Origin: Syntrophaceae bacterium
GTDB taxonomy: Bacteria; Desulfobacterota; BSN033; UBA1163
Reading direction: 5' to 3'
Length of the DNA stretch: 64,000 nucleotides
Assembly (NCBI GenBank): GCA_013388635.1
Contig: JACAEX010000088.1
Coordinates: 20,667 to 84,666, forward strand
The position numbers and the translations under genes are program-made. The notes under the pieces are model-generated. The model worked only from the letters and a program-made list of their open reading frames with translations. It was not told where the DNA came from and searched no databases. Of this stretch, positions 9,109 to 18,853 are shown one piece after another (within the stretch, counting starts at the first letter, position 1; every line of letters starts with the position of its first letter).

Positions 9109-10905
9109 TTGAATTCCCTGGTCAGGAACCTATTCTTCTGGGGGATCATTATCGTCATCATGATCTTCCTCTTTAATCTCTTCACCAAACCGCGCCAAAC
9201 AGCTCCAGAAAGAAGTTACTCCGATTTCATCTCTGCGGTCGGAAATAATAAAGTCCTCGAGGTCGAAACCCGGGGGAGAAACATAAGCTGGAAGGATTCC
9301 GACGGCAAACATTACAAGACCTACGCACCCGAAGACCCCGAGATGATTAAAATTCTCAGGGAGAAGGGGGTGGTGATCCATGCCAAGAAAGAGGAAGACT
9401 CCCCTCTCTGGCAGAACCTTCTCTTCAGCTGGTTCCCGATGATCCTCCTCATAGGGGTTTTTCTCTTCTTTATGAGGCAGATCCAGGTCGGGGGTGGTAA
9501 GGCCCTCTCCTTCGGAAAGAGCAAGGCCAAAATCCTGACCAAGGAGCAGCACCAGGTGACCTTCGAGGACGTGGCTGGCGTGGATGAGGCCAAGGATGAG
9601 CTCGAAGAGATCATCGCCTTTCTCAAAGATCCAAAAAAATTCACCAAGCTCGGAGGAAGGATACCCAAAGGCGTGCTTCTGATCGGTGCGCCTGGAACAG
9701 GCAAAACCCTTTTGGCCCGCGCCATTGCCGGCGAGGCTGATGTTCCCTTCTTCACCATCAGCGGCTCTGACTTTGTGGAGATGTTCGTAGGCGTGGGCGC
9801 ATCGAGAGTCCGTGACCTATTCCTTCAGGGAAAGCGGAACGCTCCGTGCATCATCTTCGTTGACGAAATCGATGCCGTTGGAAGACACCGGGGAGCAGGC
9901 CTGGGCGGCGGGCACGACGAACGGGAACAGACCCTGAATCAGCTACTGGTTGAGATGGATGGGTTCGAATCGAACGAGGGGGTCATCCTGATCGCAGCCA
10001 CAAACCGGCCCGATGTCCTGGACCCTGCCCTGCTCAGGCCGGGTCGTTTCGATCGACAGGTGGTGGTGCCCATCCCGGATGTAAAAGGCAGGGAAGAGAT
10101 CCTTAAGGTCCACGCGAAGAGGACGCCCCTGGCCGAAGATGTCAGCCTGGCAGATCTGGCCAGAGGAACTCCGGGGTTCACCGGTGCAGATCTGGAGAAC
10201 ATGGTCAATGAGGCTGCGCTCCTTGCTGCTCGATTGGGAAAGGAAAGGGTGGAGATGATCGACTTCGAGCAGGCCAAGGATAAGGTCCTGATGGGTGTGG
10301 AGCGGAAATCGATGATCATTCCCTTCGAGGAGAGGAGGATCACAGCCTATCATGAGGCCGGCCACACCCTAGTCGCGAGGATGATCCCTGGAACAGATCC
10401 GATCCACAAGGTGACGATCATCCCAAGGGGCCGCGCCTTGGGAATTACCCAGCAGCTTCCCATCGATGAAAAACATACCTATCCCAAAGACTATCTTCTC
10501 AACAACATCGCTGTGATGATGGGAGGAAGGGCAGCAGAGGAACTCGTATTGAACCTTCAGACGACCGGTGCGGGCAACGACATCGAACGGGCGACCGAGA
10601 TCGCCAGAAAAATGGTATGCGAATGGGGGATGAGCGAAAAACTGGGCCCTCTCACCTTCGGTCAAAAAGAGGAGCAGATCTTCCTCGGAAAAGAGCTGGC
10701 ACGGCACCAGAACTATAGCGAGGAGACGTCCCGCCTGATCGATAACGAGATCAGGGCGATCGTCACTCAGAGCTATGAAAAGGCAAAGGATATCATCGGC
10801 ACCAATCTGTCCATCCTCCATCAACTGGCCAAGGCCCTTCTCGAAAAAGAAGTCCTTGACGCTCGTCAGATCGACCTGATTATTAAAGGTGAAGCCTCGG
10901 CGTGA
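9109..10905 (+). CDS. ftsH: ATP-dependent zinc metalloprotease FtsH
   Basis: A membrane-bound AAA+ protease that extracts and degrades membrane and short-lived cytoplasmic proteins as a hexamer. 598 residues; TTG start with GGAGG six bases upstream. Two N-terminal membrane segments (about 7-25 and 105-125) flank a periplasmic domain. The AAA module shows Walker A GAPGTGKT (about 193), Walker [12 protein letters not shown] and the second region of homology ([20 protein letters not shown]). The peptidase zinc site is HEAGH (about 415). All catalytic parts look intact and the length is normal. It heads the run of housekeeping genes on this strand; folP begins about 100 bases downstream, as in many deltaproteobacteria. 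Confidence 0.97.
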   Translation: MNSLVRNLFFWGIIIVIMIFLFNLFTKPRQTAPERSYSDFISAVGNNKVLEVETRGRNISWKDSDGKHYKTYAPEDPEMIKILREKGVVIHAKKEEDSPLWQNLLFSWFPMILLIGVFLFFMRQIQVGGGKALSFGKSKAKILTKEQHQVTFEDVAGVDEAKDELEEIIAFLKDPKKFTKLGGRIPKGVLLIGAPGTGKTLLARAIAGEADVPFFTISGSDFVEMFVGVGASRVRDLFLQGKRNAPCIIFVDEIDAVGRHRGAGLGGGHDEREQTLNQLLVEMDGFESNEGVILIAATNRPDVLDPALLRPGRFDRQVVVPIPDVKGREEILKVHAKRTPLAEDVSLADLARGTPGFTGADLENMVNEAALLAARLGKERVEMIDFEQAKDKVLMGVERKSMIIPFEERRITAYHEAGHTLVARMIPGTDPIHKVTIIPRGRALGITQQLPIDEKHTYPKDYLLNNIAVMMGGRAAEELVLNLQTTGAGNDIERATEIARKMVCEWGMSEKLGPLTFGQKEEQIFLGKELARHQNYSEETSRLIDNEIRAIVTQSYEKAKDIIGTNLSILHQLAKALLEKEVLDARQIDLIIKGEASA

Positions 10906-11003
10906 CGCATCTTTCAGGGAGGTATTGGGGATCGGAAGATTCCAATAATTGATTTGAAATCGCTCAATACCTAAATTTCTCAGTGCTCAAATCCGATGAC
11001 GGG

Positions 11004-12206
11004 ATGAACTTAATTCGTTGTCTCCACATCACCAGCGCCAGAGAGGCCATCCATGAGATGGGAAGGATGGGATTGGATGCCACTGGCACGCAGTTGATGA
11101 AGGGAAAGGCCATCCATCTCAACCTCAAGGTGGAAGGGATTCCGCCACGGACTGCCAATCAACTCAAGCAGGAGATGCTCGCGCTGGGCGGGGATGCTGC
11201 CCTTGACGGAAGAGGCCTCGATTGCAGCGTCAGAGAGATAGATGCCATTCTCATGGGCACCCAGGAACAGTTCGAAAGGCTTCTTCTCAAACTCGGTCAA
11301 TCTCCGGATCTTCGACCTCTTGAGCAATCCTTGAAGGAAACGCTCACGAATATTTCCAAAACCCACTACTCCATCCGCTGCCGGAAGAGGACATTCACAC
11401 TGGGGAAAGAGACCCTTCTGATGGGCGTTCTCAATGTTACTCCGGACTCCTTCTCCGATGGAGGTCTCTACTTCGATAGAGAAAAGGCGATTGCCCACGG
11501 GCTGAAGATGGTTGAAGAGGGAGCGGATTTCATTGACGTCGGAGGCGAGTCGACCAGGCCGGGTTCGAAGCCAATTGGGTTGGAGGAAGAACTTCGCCGG
11601 GTGATCCCTGTGATCGAGTCCCTTGCGAAAGAGGTGGACGTTCCAATCTCCATCGACACCTATAAGTCAGGCGTTGCACAGAGGGCTATTGAGGCAGGGG
11701 CTGAGATGATCAATGATATCAGTGGATTGAATTTAGACCCGAACCTTGCCCACGTGGCTGTCAGGGAGGATGTCCCCCTTATCTTAATGCACATCCGGGG
11801 AACGCCGGAAACGATGCAGAAGGATGTCCATTATGACTCCCTCTTTTCTGAGATCCTCCGATACCTGAAAGAGTCTATTAAGAGGGCGGAATCTGCTGGC
11901 GTGGATCCCGGGCAGATCATCATCGACCCTGGAATTGGTTTTGGAAAGACGGTCGAGGATAACCTTCTCATCATAAAAAATCTATCTGAATTCCGGATAC
12001 TGGGAAAACCCATACTCTTGGGGACATCGAGAAAGAGTTTCATTGGAAGGATTCTCAATGCAGAGGTCACCGAACGATTGGAGGGCACACTCTCAAGCAT
12101 CGCCATTGGAGTCCTCACCGGTGCCCACATCATCCGTTGTCATGATGTGCTCCAGGCAAAAAGGGCGATTGCAGTGGCTGATGCGATCCGACTCGCCGGA
12201 GCTTAG
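11004..12206 (+). CDS. folP: dihydropteroate synthase
   Basis: This enzyme joins 4-aminobenzoate to 6-hydroxymethyl-7,8-dihydropterin pyrophosphate in folate synthesis. The TIM-barrel DHPS domain occupies about residues 125-400, with the signatures MGVLNVTPDSFSDGG and FIDVGGESTRPG and the late GTSRKSFIG motif. About 120 extra N-terminal residues precede it, a fused domain seen in deltaproteobacterial DHPS proteins, whose function is unknown. ATG 11004 (MNLIRC) is chosen because it matches where this N-terminal domain begins; the track's GTG 10983 adds seven residues and has no ribosome site. Neither start has a strong Shine-Dalgarno sequence. In many relatives cdaA and ybbR lie next; here glmM follows directly. 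Confidence 0.93.
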   Translation: MNLIRCLHITSAREAIHEMGRMGLDATGTQLMKGKAIHLNLKVEGIPPRTANQLKQEMLALGGDAALDGRGLDCSVREIDAILMGTQEQFERLLLKLGQSPDLRPLEQSLKETLTNISKTHYSIRCRKRTFTLGKETLLMGVLNVTPDSFSDGGLYFDREKAIAHGLKMVEEGADFIDVGGESTRPGSKPIGLEEELRRVIPVIESLAKEVDVPISIDTYKSGVAQRAIEAGAEMINDISGLNLDPNLAHVAVREDVPLILMHIRGTPETMQKDVHYDSLFSEILRYLKESIKRAESAGVDPGQIIIDPGIGFGKTVEDNLLIIKNLSEFRILGKPILLGTSRKSFIGRILNAEVTERLEGTLSSIAIGVLTGAHIIRCHDVLQAKRAIAVADAIRLAGA

Positions 12207-12320
12207 AAGTTAGGTGTCGGGTTGATATTGGCAAAACCCAATCTTTTAGAAATGGTTATGGTAAGGCGTTGAAGAAAATCTTCCGATTCTTCCCCTGTAA
12301 GAGAGGTCGAGGAGTTTGAA

Positions 12321-13715
12321 ATGGGTGGAGAGACAACCCGTAAGTTATTTGGAACGGATGGGATCAGAGGCATCGCCAATGTGGAGCCCATGACAGGTGA
12401 GCTGGCCATGCACCTCGGCAGGGCGATTGCCTATCTCTTTAAGGAGGCAAAAGGAAGGCACCGGATTGTGGTGGGAAAGGACACCCGTCTCTCAGGATAT
12501 ATGTTAGAGACAGCCCTGGCCTCTGGCATCTGCTCCATGGGAGCGGACGTGATGCTCGTGGGACCCCTGCCCACCCCGGGCATCGCCTTCATCACCACCA
12601 GTATGAGGGCGAATGCAGGTGTGGTCATCTCAGCTTCCCATAATCCGTACTACGACAATGGGATCAAGATATTTTCTCACACTGGCTTCAAACTTCCTGA
12701 TGAGATGGAGCACCGGATCGAAGAACTGATATTCTCAAACCACCTCCATTCTCTTCGACCGACGGCCAGTGAGGTGGGAAAGGCACATCGGATCGATGAT
12801 GCGATCGGCCGCTACGTCGTCTTTCTGAAGAATACCTTTCCGAACGACCTCACCCTCGATGGGTTACGCATTGTCCTGGATTGCGCGAACGGGGCGACGT
12901 ATAAGGTGGCCCCTATGGTCTTCGAGGAGCTGGGAGCGGATCTCATTCCGGTCGGGGTCGAGCCCGATGGAGAGAACATCAACGCAGGTTGCGGCTCCCT
13001 TCACCCGGAGTTGACCCGTCGCCTCGTCCTTGAGAAGGGTGCGGACATCGGAATGGCTCTCGATGGTGACGGAGATCGAATCATCTTTGTGGATCAACAC
13101 GGGAACCAGGTCGACGGCGATCATATCCTGGCCATCTGCGGCCTCCAGATGCTCTCAGAAGGCCGTTTGAAAAAGAAGACGCTGGTCACGACCGTGATGA
13201 GCAACGGCGGCCTGGATCGGGCCATGGAAAGATCGGGCGGGAAGGTGGTCAGGACCCAGGTGGGCGACAGGTATGTCGTCGAGGAGATGGTTCGCGGGGA
13301 TTACAACCTGGGGGGTGAGCAGTCTGGCCATACCATCTTCCTCGATTACAACACCACCTGTGACGGCATCCTCACCGCGCTTCAGGTCCTGGCCATTATG
13401 AAACGGAAGGAGAGGCCGTTGCACGAACTGGCCGAAGTGATGAAACCCCTCCCCCAGTTTCTCTACAACGTTGAAGTCGTAGAGAAAAAGGAACTTTCTG
13501 ACATTCCAGAGCTCCAGAAAAAGGTCAAAAAGATCGAGAGGGCCCTGGGCCGATCCGGAAGAATCTTAATTCGTTACTCCGGCACGGAACCTCTCCTCCG
13601 GATCATGGTCGAAGGAGAGGATGAAGCCAAGCTCAAGGGGTATGGTCAGGATCTTGTTGACTTGCTGAAAAAATATCTCGGAAAAGAGAAAGCGGATGGC
13701 TCATCGATCACATAA
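12321..13715 (+). CDS. glmM: phosphoglucosamine mutase
   Basis: Converts glucosamine-6-phosphate to glucosamine-1-phosphate for peptidoglycan and LPS precursors. 464 residues, slightly longer than the usual 445-450. The start [10 protein letters not shown] is typical, the phosphoserine loop [13 protein letters not shown] carries the catalytic Ser (about 104), the metal loop is ALDGDGDR (about 247), and the C-terminal sugar-phosphate loop is [16 protein letters not shown] lies a suitable distance upstream of the ATG. It sits between folP and pdxJ. The final residues are charged and look like a harmless extension. Confidence 0.96.
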   Translation: MGGETTRKLFGTDGIRGIANVEPMTGELAMHLGRAIAYLFKEAKGRHRIVVGKDTRLSGYMLETALASGICSMGADVMLVGPLPTPGIAFITTSMRANAGVVISASHNPYYDNGIKIFSHTGFKLPDEMEHRIEELIFSNHLHSLRPTASEVGKAHRIDDAIGRYVVFLKNTFPNDLTLDGLRIVLDCANGATYKVAPMVFEELGADLIPVGVEPDGENINAGCGSLHPELTRRLVLEKGADIGMALDGDGDRIIFVDQHGNQVDGDHILAICGLQMLSEGRLKKKTLVTTVMSNGGLDRAMERSGGKVVRTQVGDRYVVEEMVRGDYNLGGEQSGHTIFLDYNTTCDGILTALQVLAIMKRKERPLHELAEVMKPLPQFLYNVEVVEKKELSDIPELQKKVKKIERALGRSGRILIRYSGTEPLLRIMVEGEDEAKLKGYGQDLVDLLKKYLGKEKADGSSIT

Positions 13716-13776
13716 CCGATCGTTCAATGTTCATTGTTCACCGTTCATCGTAAATTGAAGCTCTTCAGGAGGCCTT

Positions 13777-14490
13777 ATGCCAAGACTGGGTGTCAATATT
13801 GATCATGTGGCCACCATAAGACAGACCCGCGGGGTAAAATACCCTGATCCGGTGGCTGCGGCCGGGATAGTGGAATTGGCAGGAGCAGACGGAATTGTCT
13901 GCCATCTGAGGGAGGACCGGCGCCACATCCAGGATCGGGATCTCCGGCTTCTGAGAGAGGTCATTCAGACACAACTCAATTTAGAGATGGCTGCCACAGA
14001 GGAGATGGTTCGAATTGCCCTGATGACCAAACCCGATGTCGTCACCCTCGTTCCCGAGAGGAGAGAAGAATTGACGACCGAGGGGGGTCTCGATGTGATC
14101 AGGTCCTCCCGGAACCTTAAAAAGGTGATTCAGCGTCTTCAAAAAGGGGGGATTCGCGTCAGCCTCTTTGTCGATCCGAAGAAGGATCAAATCAGGGCCT
14201 CCGAAGGGGTGGAGGCCAATGCGATCGAAATACACACCGGGCGTTATTGCGATGCAACGACCCCGGCTCAGGCAGATGAAGAACTTAAGAAGATCCTCGA
14301 TGCCGTGGGAGAGGCCTCACACCGCAATCTCTCAATCGCAGCAGGACATGGGCTCAACTATGTAAACGTTCGGCGGATTGCGGAGATCAGGGAGATCGAA
14401 GAGCTCAATATCGGTCACAGCATCATCGCCCGTGCTGTCCTGGTGGGACTGGATCTCGCTGTGCGGGAGATGATCTCCCTCATTCGATAA
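13777..14490 (+). CDS. pdxJ: pyridoxine 5'-phosphate synthase
   Basis: Closes the pyridine ring of vitamin B6 from 1-deoxyxylulose-5-phosphate and 3-amino-2-oxopropyl phosphate. 237 residues, normal length, with the N-terminal signature [16 protein letters not shown], a [16 protein letters not shown] segment and the phosphate-binding region AAGHGLNY near residue 190. AGGAGG precedes the ATG closely. It is a TIM-barrel octamer in the family. The pair pdxJ-acpS is conserved in many proteobacteria, and acpS follows after a short palindromic repeat. Confidence 0.97.
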   Translation: MPRLGVNIDHVATIRQTRGVKYPDPVAAAGIVELAGADGIVCHLREDRRHIQDRDLRLLREVIQTQLNLEMAATEEMVRIALMTKPDVVTLVPERREELTTEGGLDVIRSSRNLKKVIQRLQKGGIRVSLFVDPKKDQIRASEGVEANAIEIHTGRYCDATTPAQADEELKKILDAVGEASHRNLSIAAGHGLNYVNVRRIAEIREIEELNIGHSIIARAVLVGLDLAVREMISLIR

Positions 14491-14493
14491 TGA

Positions 14494-14526
14494 CGCTAAG
14501 CGCTTAGCGCTCTGCGCATAGCGATA
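14494..14526. repeat. CGCTAAGCGC / GCGCATAGCG palindromic repeat before acpS
   Basis: The spacer is CGCTAAGCGCTTAGCG followed by CTCTGCGCATAGCG, a set of overlapping palindromes. A closely related copy lies immediately upstream of tsaE (18294-18311). It occupies the place where a ribosome site is expected. Confidence 0.6.
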
Positions 14527-14532
14527 GAATTT

Positions 14533-14934
14533 ATGATTGTTGGGACGGGTATCGATATCGTCAATATCGAACGAGTGGAAAGGATGATGGCCCGCTGGGG
14601 AGGCCTCTTCCTCAGCCGGGTTTTCACCGAGAGGGAGATCGAACGGTGCCAGCAGCGGGTCCGACCTTCCGAATGCTTTGCCCTCCGCTTCGCGGCAAAG
14701 GAGGCCTTTCTCAAGGCGATCGGGAGGGGTCTCCGAAATGGCATCCGGTGGACGGACATCGAAGTGGAGAACGATTTGCTGGGGAAACCCCTTCTCTCCT
14801 TTCGTCGAAAGGCAAGAGAGATCCTCGAAACCGAGCGGATCGGAAAGGCTCTTCTCACACTCTCCCACGAGCAGCCCTTCGCCGTGGCCCATGTTCTGTT
14901 AGAGGGAAAAAATGATGAAGGTAGCGAACGCTGA
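14533..14934 (+). CDS. acpS: holo-[acyl-carrier-protein] synthase
   Basis: Transfers 4'-phosphopantetheine from CoA to the serine of apo-ACP. 133 residues, typical of the trimeric AcpS type. It shows the GTGIDIVNIERVE N-terminal metal-binding motif and the FAAKEAFLKAIG helix with the conserved Lys/Glu. No Shine-Dalgarno site precedes ATG 14533 because the spacer is filled by a palindromic repeat. The 3' end overlaps the nnr start by 23 bases, so the two are probably coupled. Whether it also activates a carrier for the odd ketosynthase at 4.7 kb is unknown. Confidence 0.95.
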   Translation: MIVGTGIDIVNIERVERMMARWGGLFLSRVFTEREIERCQQRVRPSECFALRFAAKEAFLKAIGRGLRNGIRWTDIEVENDLLGKPLLSFRRKAREILETERIGKALLTLSHEQPFAVAHVLLEGKNDEGSER

Positions 14935-16465
14935 ACAGATGCAGGAATTGGATCGAAAGACGATAGAGGCCTACCGAATCCCGGGGATCGTCCTGATGGA
15001 GAATGCCGGAAGGGCGGCCACAGAGGTCATCCTCAACACCTTCCCCGATCTTCAGAAGAAGAAGGTGGCCATTATCGCAGGGAAGGGGAATAACGGCGGA
15101 GATGGTTTTGTGATCGCTCGACACCTCCTCAACCAGGGAATCTCGGCTAAGGTCTTTCTGCTCACCGATCCGAAATCGCTCCGGGGAGATGCGGAGACCA
15201 ATTTCAACATCCTTCACCATATGAAGGGAGAGGTGATCCCTCTGCCCTCCTCCAAAGATTATCAAAAGATAAAGAAGGGGCTGGAGAGCTTCGACCTCCT
15301 GATCGACGGCATCTTTGGAACCGGCCTGGATGCTGAGGTGAGGGGTTACTACCGGGAGGTGATCGATCACCTGAACAGCCTTCAGAAGCCGGTTGTCGCG
15401 ATCGACATCCCCTCCGGTTTGGATGCCAATACCGGTAAGCCTTTGGGCACAGCCATCCGGGCATCCCTGACGATCACCTTTGGTCTGCCCAAGGTGGGCC
15501 ACCTCATCTCGCCTGGGCTTGATTATGTGGGAACGCTGAAAGTCGTCGATATCGGCATCCCTAAGAGATTGGTGGAAGAGGAGAAGATTCAAACCCATCT
15601 TCTGGAATACGAAGACATTCGAAGATGGCTCTCCGTACCCCGGCGGCCTGATAGTCATAAGGGCGATTACGGCCATCTGCTGGTCATTGCCGGATCGGTT
15701 GGCAAGACCGGGGCAGCGGCCATGGCCTGTGAGGCTGCCCTTCGGATGGGAGCAGGGCTGGTCACCCTGGCCATCCCGAAGAGCCTCAATTCGATCATGG
15801 AAGTGAAATTGACAGAGGCGATGACAGAGCCCCTGCCTGAAACTCCGAAACAGACCCTCAGCCTCAGGGCCTTCCATAGCATCCTTCGCCTCTGCGAAGG
15901 TAAAAAGGCTGTGGTCATCGGACCGGGCATCGGGACATATAAGGAGACACAATCCCTCGTTCTCAAACTGATCAAGACATTGGACCTTCCAATCATCCTC
16001 GACGCCGACGGATTGGCGCCACTGGCGCCTCAACCCAAGACCCTTCTCAGCACGAAGGGGCCGCTTATCCTCACACCCCATCCAGGCGAGATGGCCAGGT
16101 TGATCCGAACCACGGCCAAAGAGGTCCAGGAGGATCGGATTGGCGTCAGCAGAAATTTTGCTCAATCCCACCGGGTCTATCTCGTCCTCAAAGGACATCG
16201 CACCCTGATTGCCACACCCAAGGGGGAGATCTTCATCAACCCCACCGGAAATCCGGGATTGGCCTCCGGGGGAACAGGAGACGTGCTCACCGGAATGATC
16301 GGAGGACTGATCTCTCAGGGATTCGACATTCTTCCTGCCCTCCAGATATCGACCTTCCTTCACGGAATGGCTGGCGACGGAGTGGCCAGGGAATTGGGGG
16401 AAAAGTCTCTGGTTGCGACAGACATCATTGAGAAGATCCCCTCCCTCCTTCAGGGGAAGATTTGA
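14912..16465 (+). CDS. nnr: bifunctional NAD(P)H-hydrate epimerase / ADP-dependent dehydratase
   Basis: Repairs damaged NAD(P)H hydrates. Residues about 1-215 are the YjeF_N epimerase domain (GKGNNGGDGFVIARHL, DGIFGTGL) and about 225-517 are the YjeF_C ATP/ADP-dependent dehydratase domain (PHPGEMARL, GTGDVLTGMIGG). 517 residues is the usual length for the fusion. Starts ATG 14912 and 14915 are adjacent and cannot be told apart. The gene overlaps acpS. The order acpS-nnr-tsaE is widespread; here two further genes are placed between nnr and tsaE. Confidence 0.95.
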   Translation: MMKVANAEQMQELDRKTIEAYRIPGIVLMENAGRAATEVILNTFPDLQKKKVAIIAGKGNNGGDGFVIARHLLNQGISAKVFLLTDPKSLRGDAETNFNILHHMKGEVIPLPSSKDYQKIKKGLESFDLLIDGIFGTGLDAEVRGYYREVIDHLNSLQKPVVAIDIPSGLDANTGKPLGTAIRASLTITFGLPKVGHLISPGLDYVGTLKVVDIGIPKRLVEEEKIQTHLLEYEDIRRWLSVPRRPDSHKGDYGHLLVIAGSVGKTGAAAMACEAALRMGAGLVTLAIPKSLNSIMEVKLTEAMTEPLPETPKQTLSLRAFHSILRLCEGKKAVVIGPGIGTYKETQSLVLKLIKTLDLPIILDADGLAPLAPQPKTLLSTKGPLILTPHPGEMARLIRTTAKEVQEDRIGVSRNFAQSHRVYLVLKGHRTLIATPKGEIFINPTGNPGLASGGTGDVLTGMIGGLISQGFDILPALQISTFLHGMAGDGVARELGEKSLVATDIIEKIPSLLQGKI

Positions 16466-16604
16466 TTTTCATCCTCTCTTCTTTTAAGATATATGCGGTG
16501 TTGATCCATACCTTCTCGCACATCCTCTGCAAACTGAGCCGAACAGCTTCGCCTAAAGCGCCTTTGCTCGTCTGGGGAAGGCCAAGGGAGTCGGGGTTTC
16601 TGTT

Positions 16605-17765
16605 ATGGATATGAGGAGTGAAATCAAAAAACTGGCCCGGATCGAAGAGAAACCTTATCCTTTTTTATCCCTCTATCTCAATACAAAATGGGATGATGAG
16701 CAACAGCGGGAGCGCATTCGCCTCTTCACCAAGAATCAATTGAGAAAGGCGCAGGATCAATTGAAAGGCCGGGACCGTGAAGGGTGGCGAAATGCCTTTT
16801 CAGAAGACCAGCAGCGGATTGAAACCTATGTGGAGGGCCTGGTTCGACGGATCTACGACGAGGAGGTGAATGGCACGGCCATCTTTTCGTGCAGCGGCGA
16901 TGGGATTTTTCTCACCTACCCTTCCATCATCCCGTTCGATAATGCCTGTTTTATCTCGGACCTCCCCGTGCTCCATCCGCTCGCCCGTCTCTCTTCGCAA
17001 TATCAGAATACCCTCCTGGTCATGGTGGAAACAGATTCGGCCAAGTTGTTTGAGATCTCGCTGGAGGGGGTCCGGGAAGAATCGTCGATCGAAAGCTATG
17101 TGCCGGGGCGACATGATCAGGGCGGATGGGCCCAGATGAGGTATCAGCGCCATATCAAGGATCACATGGACAAACACCACAGGGAAGTGGCCGATCACCT
17201 GGTTGAGCTTTTTGACTCCGGCAAGTCGAAAAAGATCGTCCTCGCCGGACAGGAACGAATCGTTGCCAATTTTAAAACCTTCCTCCCGGAACGAATCAAA
17301 GAGTATATTGTCGATACCTTTTCCATCGATTTCTCAGAGAAGAGATCGAAGGTGATATTCCATCTCCTTGGACGACTCCTTCAAAAAGAGAGGGAAGAGG
17401 TGGCCCAGGAGATCCAGGGCCTTTCGGACAGGGCGCTTAAGGCAGGAATGGCCACTCTCGGATTGAACGGGACATTGGAGGCCCTGAATAAGGGACAGGT
17501 TCGGGCGCTCTATCTTCTGACCTCATTCTCCGTTTCGGGCTTGAAGTGCTACCGATGTGGATCTCTCAATCTTCCGTCTCCCGGAGCAAATCTTCTCGCT
17601 CTCTGCACTCTATGCAGAGGGGAGACCAAGACCGTCGATCTGGCCGAGGCGATGACCAGGTCCGTTCTCCGCCAGGACGGGGAAGTCAAATGGGTCGAGG
17701 AACATCCGGTCTTGAAGGAAAACGATGGCGTGGGGGCCTCGCTGAGATTTCCTCTGTCCCGTTAG
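16605..17765 (+). CDS. bacterial archaeo-eukaryotic release-factor-like (baeRF) protein
   Basis: 386 residues that match no housekeeping enzyme but follow the plan of eRF1/aRF1. The middle region has HDQGGWAQMRYQR followed by a His/Asp-rich helix; this aligns by eye with the GGQ loop of aRF1 (GRGGQSALRFARLR). After it comes KKIVLAGQERIVANFK, typical of the eRF1 RNase-H-like domain. Near the C-terminus an L7Ae-like segment holds a zinc ribbon (CYRCG ... CTLC), as in archaeal RF1. The catalytic Gln of GGQ is replaced by Trp, with a Gln two residues later. A role in ribosome rescue or peptidyl-tRNA handling is inferred from the fold only. It lies in a translation/envelope gene run, and ATG 16605 or 16611 could be used. 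Confidence 0.7.
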   Translation: MDMRSEIKKLARIEEKPYPFLSLYLNTKWDDEQQRERIRLFTKNQLRKAQDQLKGRDREGWRNAFSEDQQRIETYVEGLVRRIYDEEVNGTAIFSCSGDGIFLTYPSIIPFDNACFISDLPVLHPLARLSSQYQNTLLVMVETDSAKLFEISLEGVREESSIESYVPGRHDQGGWAQMRYQRHIKDHMDKHHREVADHLVELFDSGKSKKIVLAGQERIVANFKTFLPERIKEYIVDTFSIDFSEKRSKVIFHLLGRLLQKEREEVAQEIQGLSDRALKAGMATLGLNGTLEALNKGQVRALYLLTSFSVSGLKCYRCGSLNLPSPGANLLALCTLCRGETKTVDLAEAMTRSVLRQDGEVKWVEEHPVLKENDGVGASLRFPLSR

Positions 17766-17808
17766 AGAAGGCCCTCAGAACGTATGCCCTCAGGAAAGGA
17801 GCAACAGC

Positions 17809-18282
17809 ATGTATATCGAAATGAAAGTAAAATTTTTGACCTTCGATTCCACCTCGAACGGCTTCGTTGTCCTCCTCATGGACCTGGCCAACAAGACAGG
17901 ACTTCCGATCTGGATCGGGCCTTTCGAGGCCAATGCGATCGCCATGAAGCTGAAGAAGATCGGTTCCCATCGACCCATGACGCACGATCTGATACACAAC
18001 ATCCTGAAGGGCCTTGAATCTCAGGTGATAAAGATCGTGGTCAATGACCTGAAGGAGAATACCTATTATGCCCTCATCTACCTCAGCCGCCGCGGTGAGG
18101 AGATCACCATCGACTCTCGGCCCAGCGATGCCATCGCCATCGCCCTTGCGGTCGATGCCCCGATCTTCGTCTCCGAACAGGTAATCGAAAAGGCCCGGAC
18201 CATCGACCTGGAGAAGGACGGAGACCAGTTGAAGGAATGGCTGGAAAACCTTAACCCAGACGATTTTAAATACAAAGCCTAA
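17809..18282 (+). CDS. bifunctional nuclease family protein (DUF151)
   Basis: 157 residues covering the full BFN/DUF151 domain. Family signatures are visible: a central PIWIGPFEANAIAMKL, RPMTHDLIHNIL, and the RPSDAIAIALAVDAPIFV motif. Homologues have been reported to show DNase/RNase activity in plants and are widespread in bacteria, where the role is unclear. It begins about 45 bases after the baeRF gene and ends about 30 bases before tsaE, probably in one transcript. AGGA occurs a few bases before ATG 17809. Confidence 0.9.
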   Translation: MYIEMKVKFLTFDSTSNGFVVLLMDLANKTGLPIWIGPFEANAIAMKLKKIGSHRPMTHDLIHNILKGLESQVIKIVVNDLKENTYYALIYLSRRGEEITIDSRPSDAIAIALAVDAPIFVSEQVIEKARTIDLEKDGDQLKEWLENLNPDDFKYKA

Positions 18283-18293
18283 TAAGGGAAGAA

Positions 18294-18311
18294 CGCTAAG
18301 CGCATAGCGAC
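18294..18311. repeat. CGCTAAGCGCATAGCG repeat before tsaE
   Basis: Second copy of the palindromic repeat seen upstream of acpS. It ends three bases before the tsaE start codon, leaving no room for a Shine-Dalgarno sequence. Confidence 0.6.
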
Positions 18312-18313
18312 CA

Positions 18314-18841
18314 ATGAAGATTCTTTTAAAGAGCCGGAGCCCCTCCGATACGATTCGAATCGGAAACCGGATTGGAAACCTTCTCCTTTTAGGGGACATA
18401 GTGGCCCTGGTCGGAGAACTGGGAGCAGGAAAGACCCAATTGATCAAGGGGCTGGCAGCCGGTGCAGGAGTGAGGAAAACAACCTATGTCTCAAGCCCCT
18501 CTTTCACACTGATCAACGAGTATGCAGGCAGGGTTCCCTTTTATCACATCGATCTCTTTCGACTGGGGTCTGAGAAGGAGGCCGAGGAACTTGGCCTCGA
18601 AGAATATCTTCAGGGCCGTGGGGTAACCGCAATCGAATGGGCGGACAAGATCCCTTCCCTGCTTCCAAAAGAGCTGCTCTGGATAGAGATTCGCAACACC
18701 GGAAGAAAGACCCGGTCCCTTGAAATCACCGGAAAAGGAGAAAGATATCTGAATTTGGTGGACCAAATCCAAAGCTCCGAGTTCGGAGTTGGGAGTTCGG
18801 AGACAAGAAGAAGGGGTTCAAGACTCCCAACTATCTGTTAA
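18314..18841 (+). CDS. tsaE: tRNA threonylcarbamoyladenosine biosynthesis ATPase TsaE
   Basis: ATPase partner of the TsaB-TsaD complex that makes t6A37 in ANN-decoding tRNAs. The P-loop GELGAGKTQLIKGLA, the SPSFTLINEY motif, the HIDLFRL segment and IEWADKI are all present. At 175 residues it is longer than usual: the last 25 or so residues come from the repeat-like sequence 'gagttcggagttgggagttcgg' that has extended the reading frame. ATG 18314 has a palindromic repeat in place of a ribosome site. lysC begins 12 bases after the stop. Confidence 0.93.
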   Translation: MKILLKSRSPSDTIRIGNRIGNLLLLGDIVALVGELGAGKTQLIKGLAAGAGVRKTTYVSSPSFTLINEYAGRVPFYHIDLFRLGSEKEAEELGLEEYLQGRGVTAIEWADKIPSLLPKELLWIEIRNTGRKTRSLEITGKGERYLNLVDQIQSSEFGVGSSETRRRGSRLPTIC

Positions 18842-18853
18842 GGGGGTACTGCA

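Noticed and set aside
9962-9972. GGTTCGAATCG, resembling a tRNA T-loop
   Set aside because: It lies inside ftsH (DGFESNEG) and no acceptor or anticodon arm can be drawn around it.
11079-11096. TGGCACGCAGTTGATG as a second sigma-54 promoter
   Set aside because: Inside folP, the -12 GC is not at ten-base spacing, and no gene starts downstream.
14855-16363. Minus-strand ORF of 502 codons
   Set aside because: It lies wholly over nnr, which has clear YjeF motifs; the minus-strand product is rich in His/Asp/Arg without family motifs. A shadow frame.
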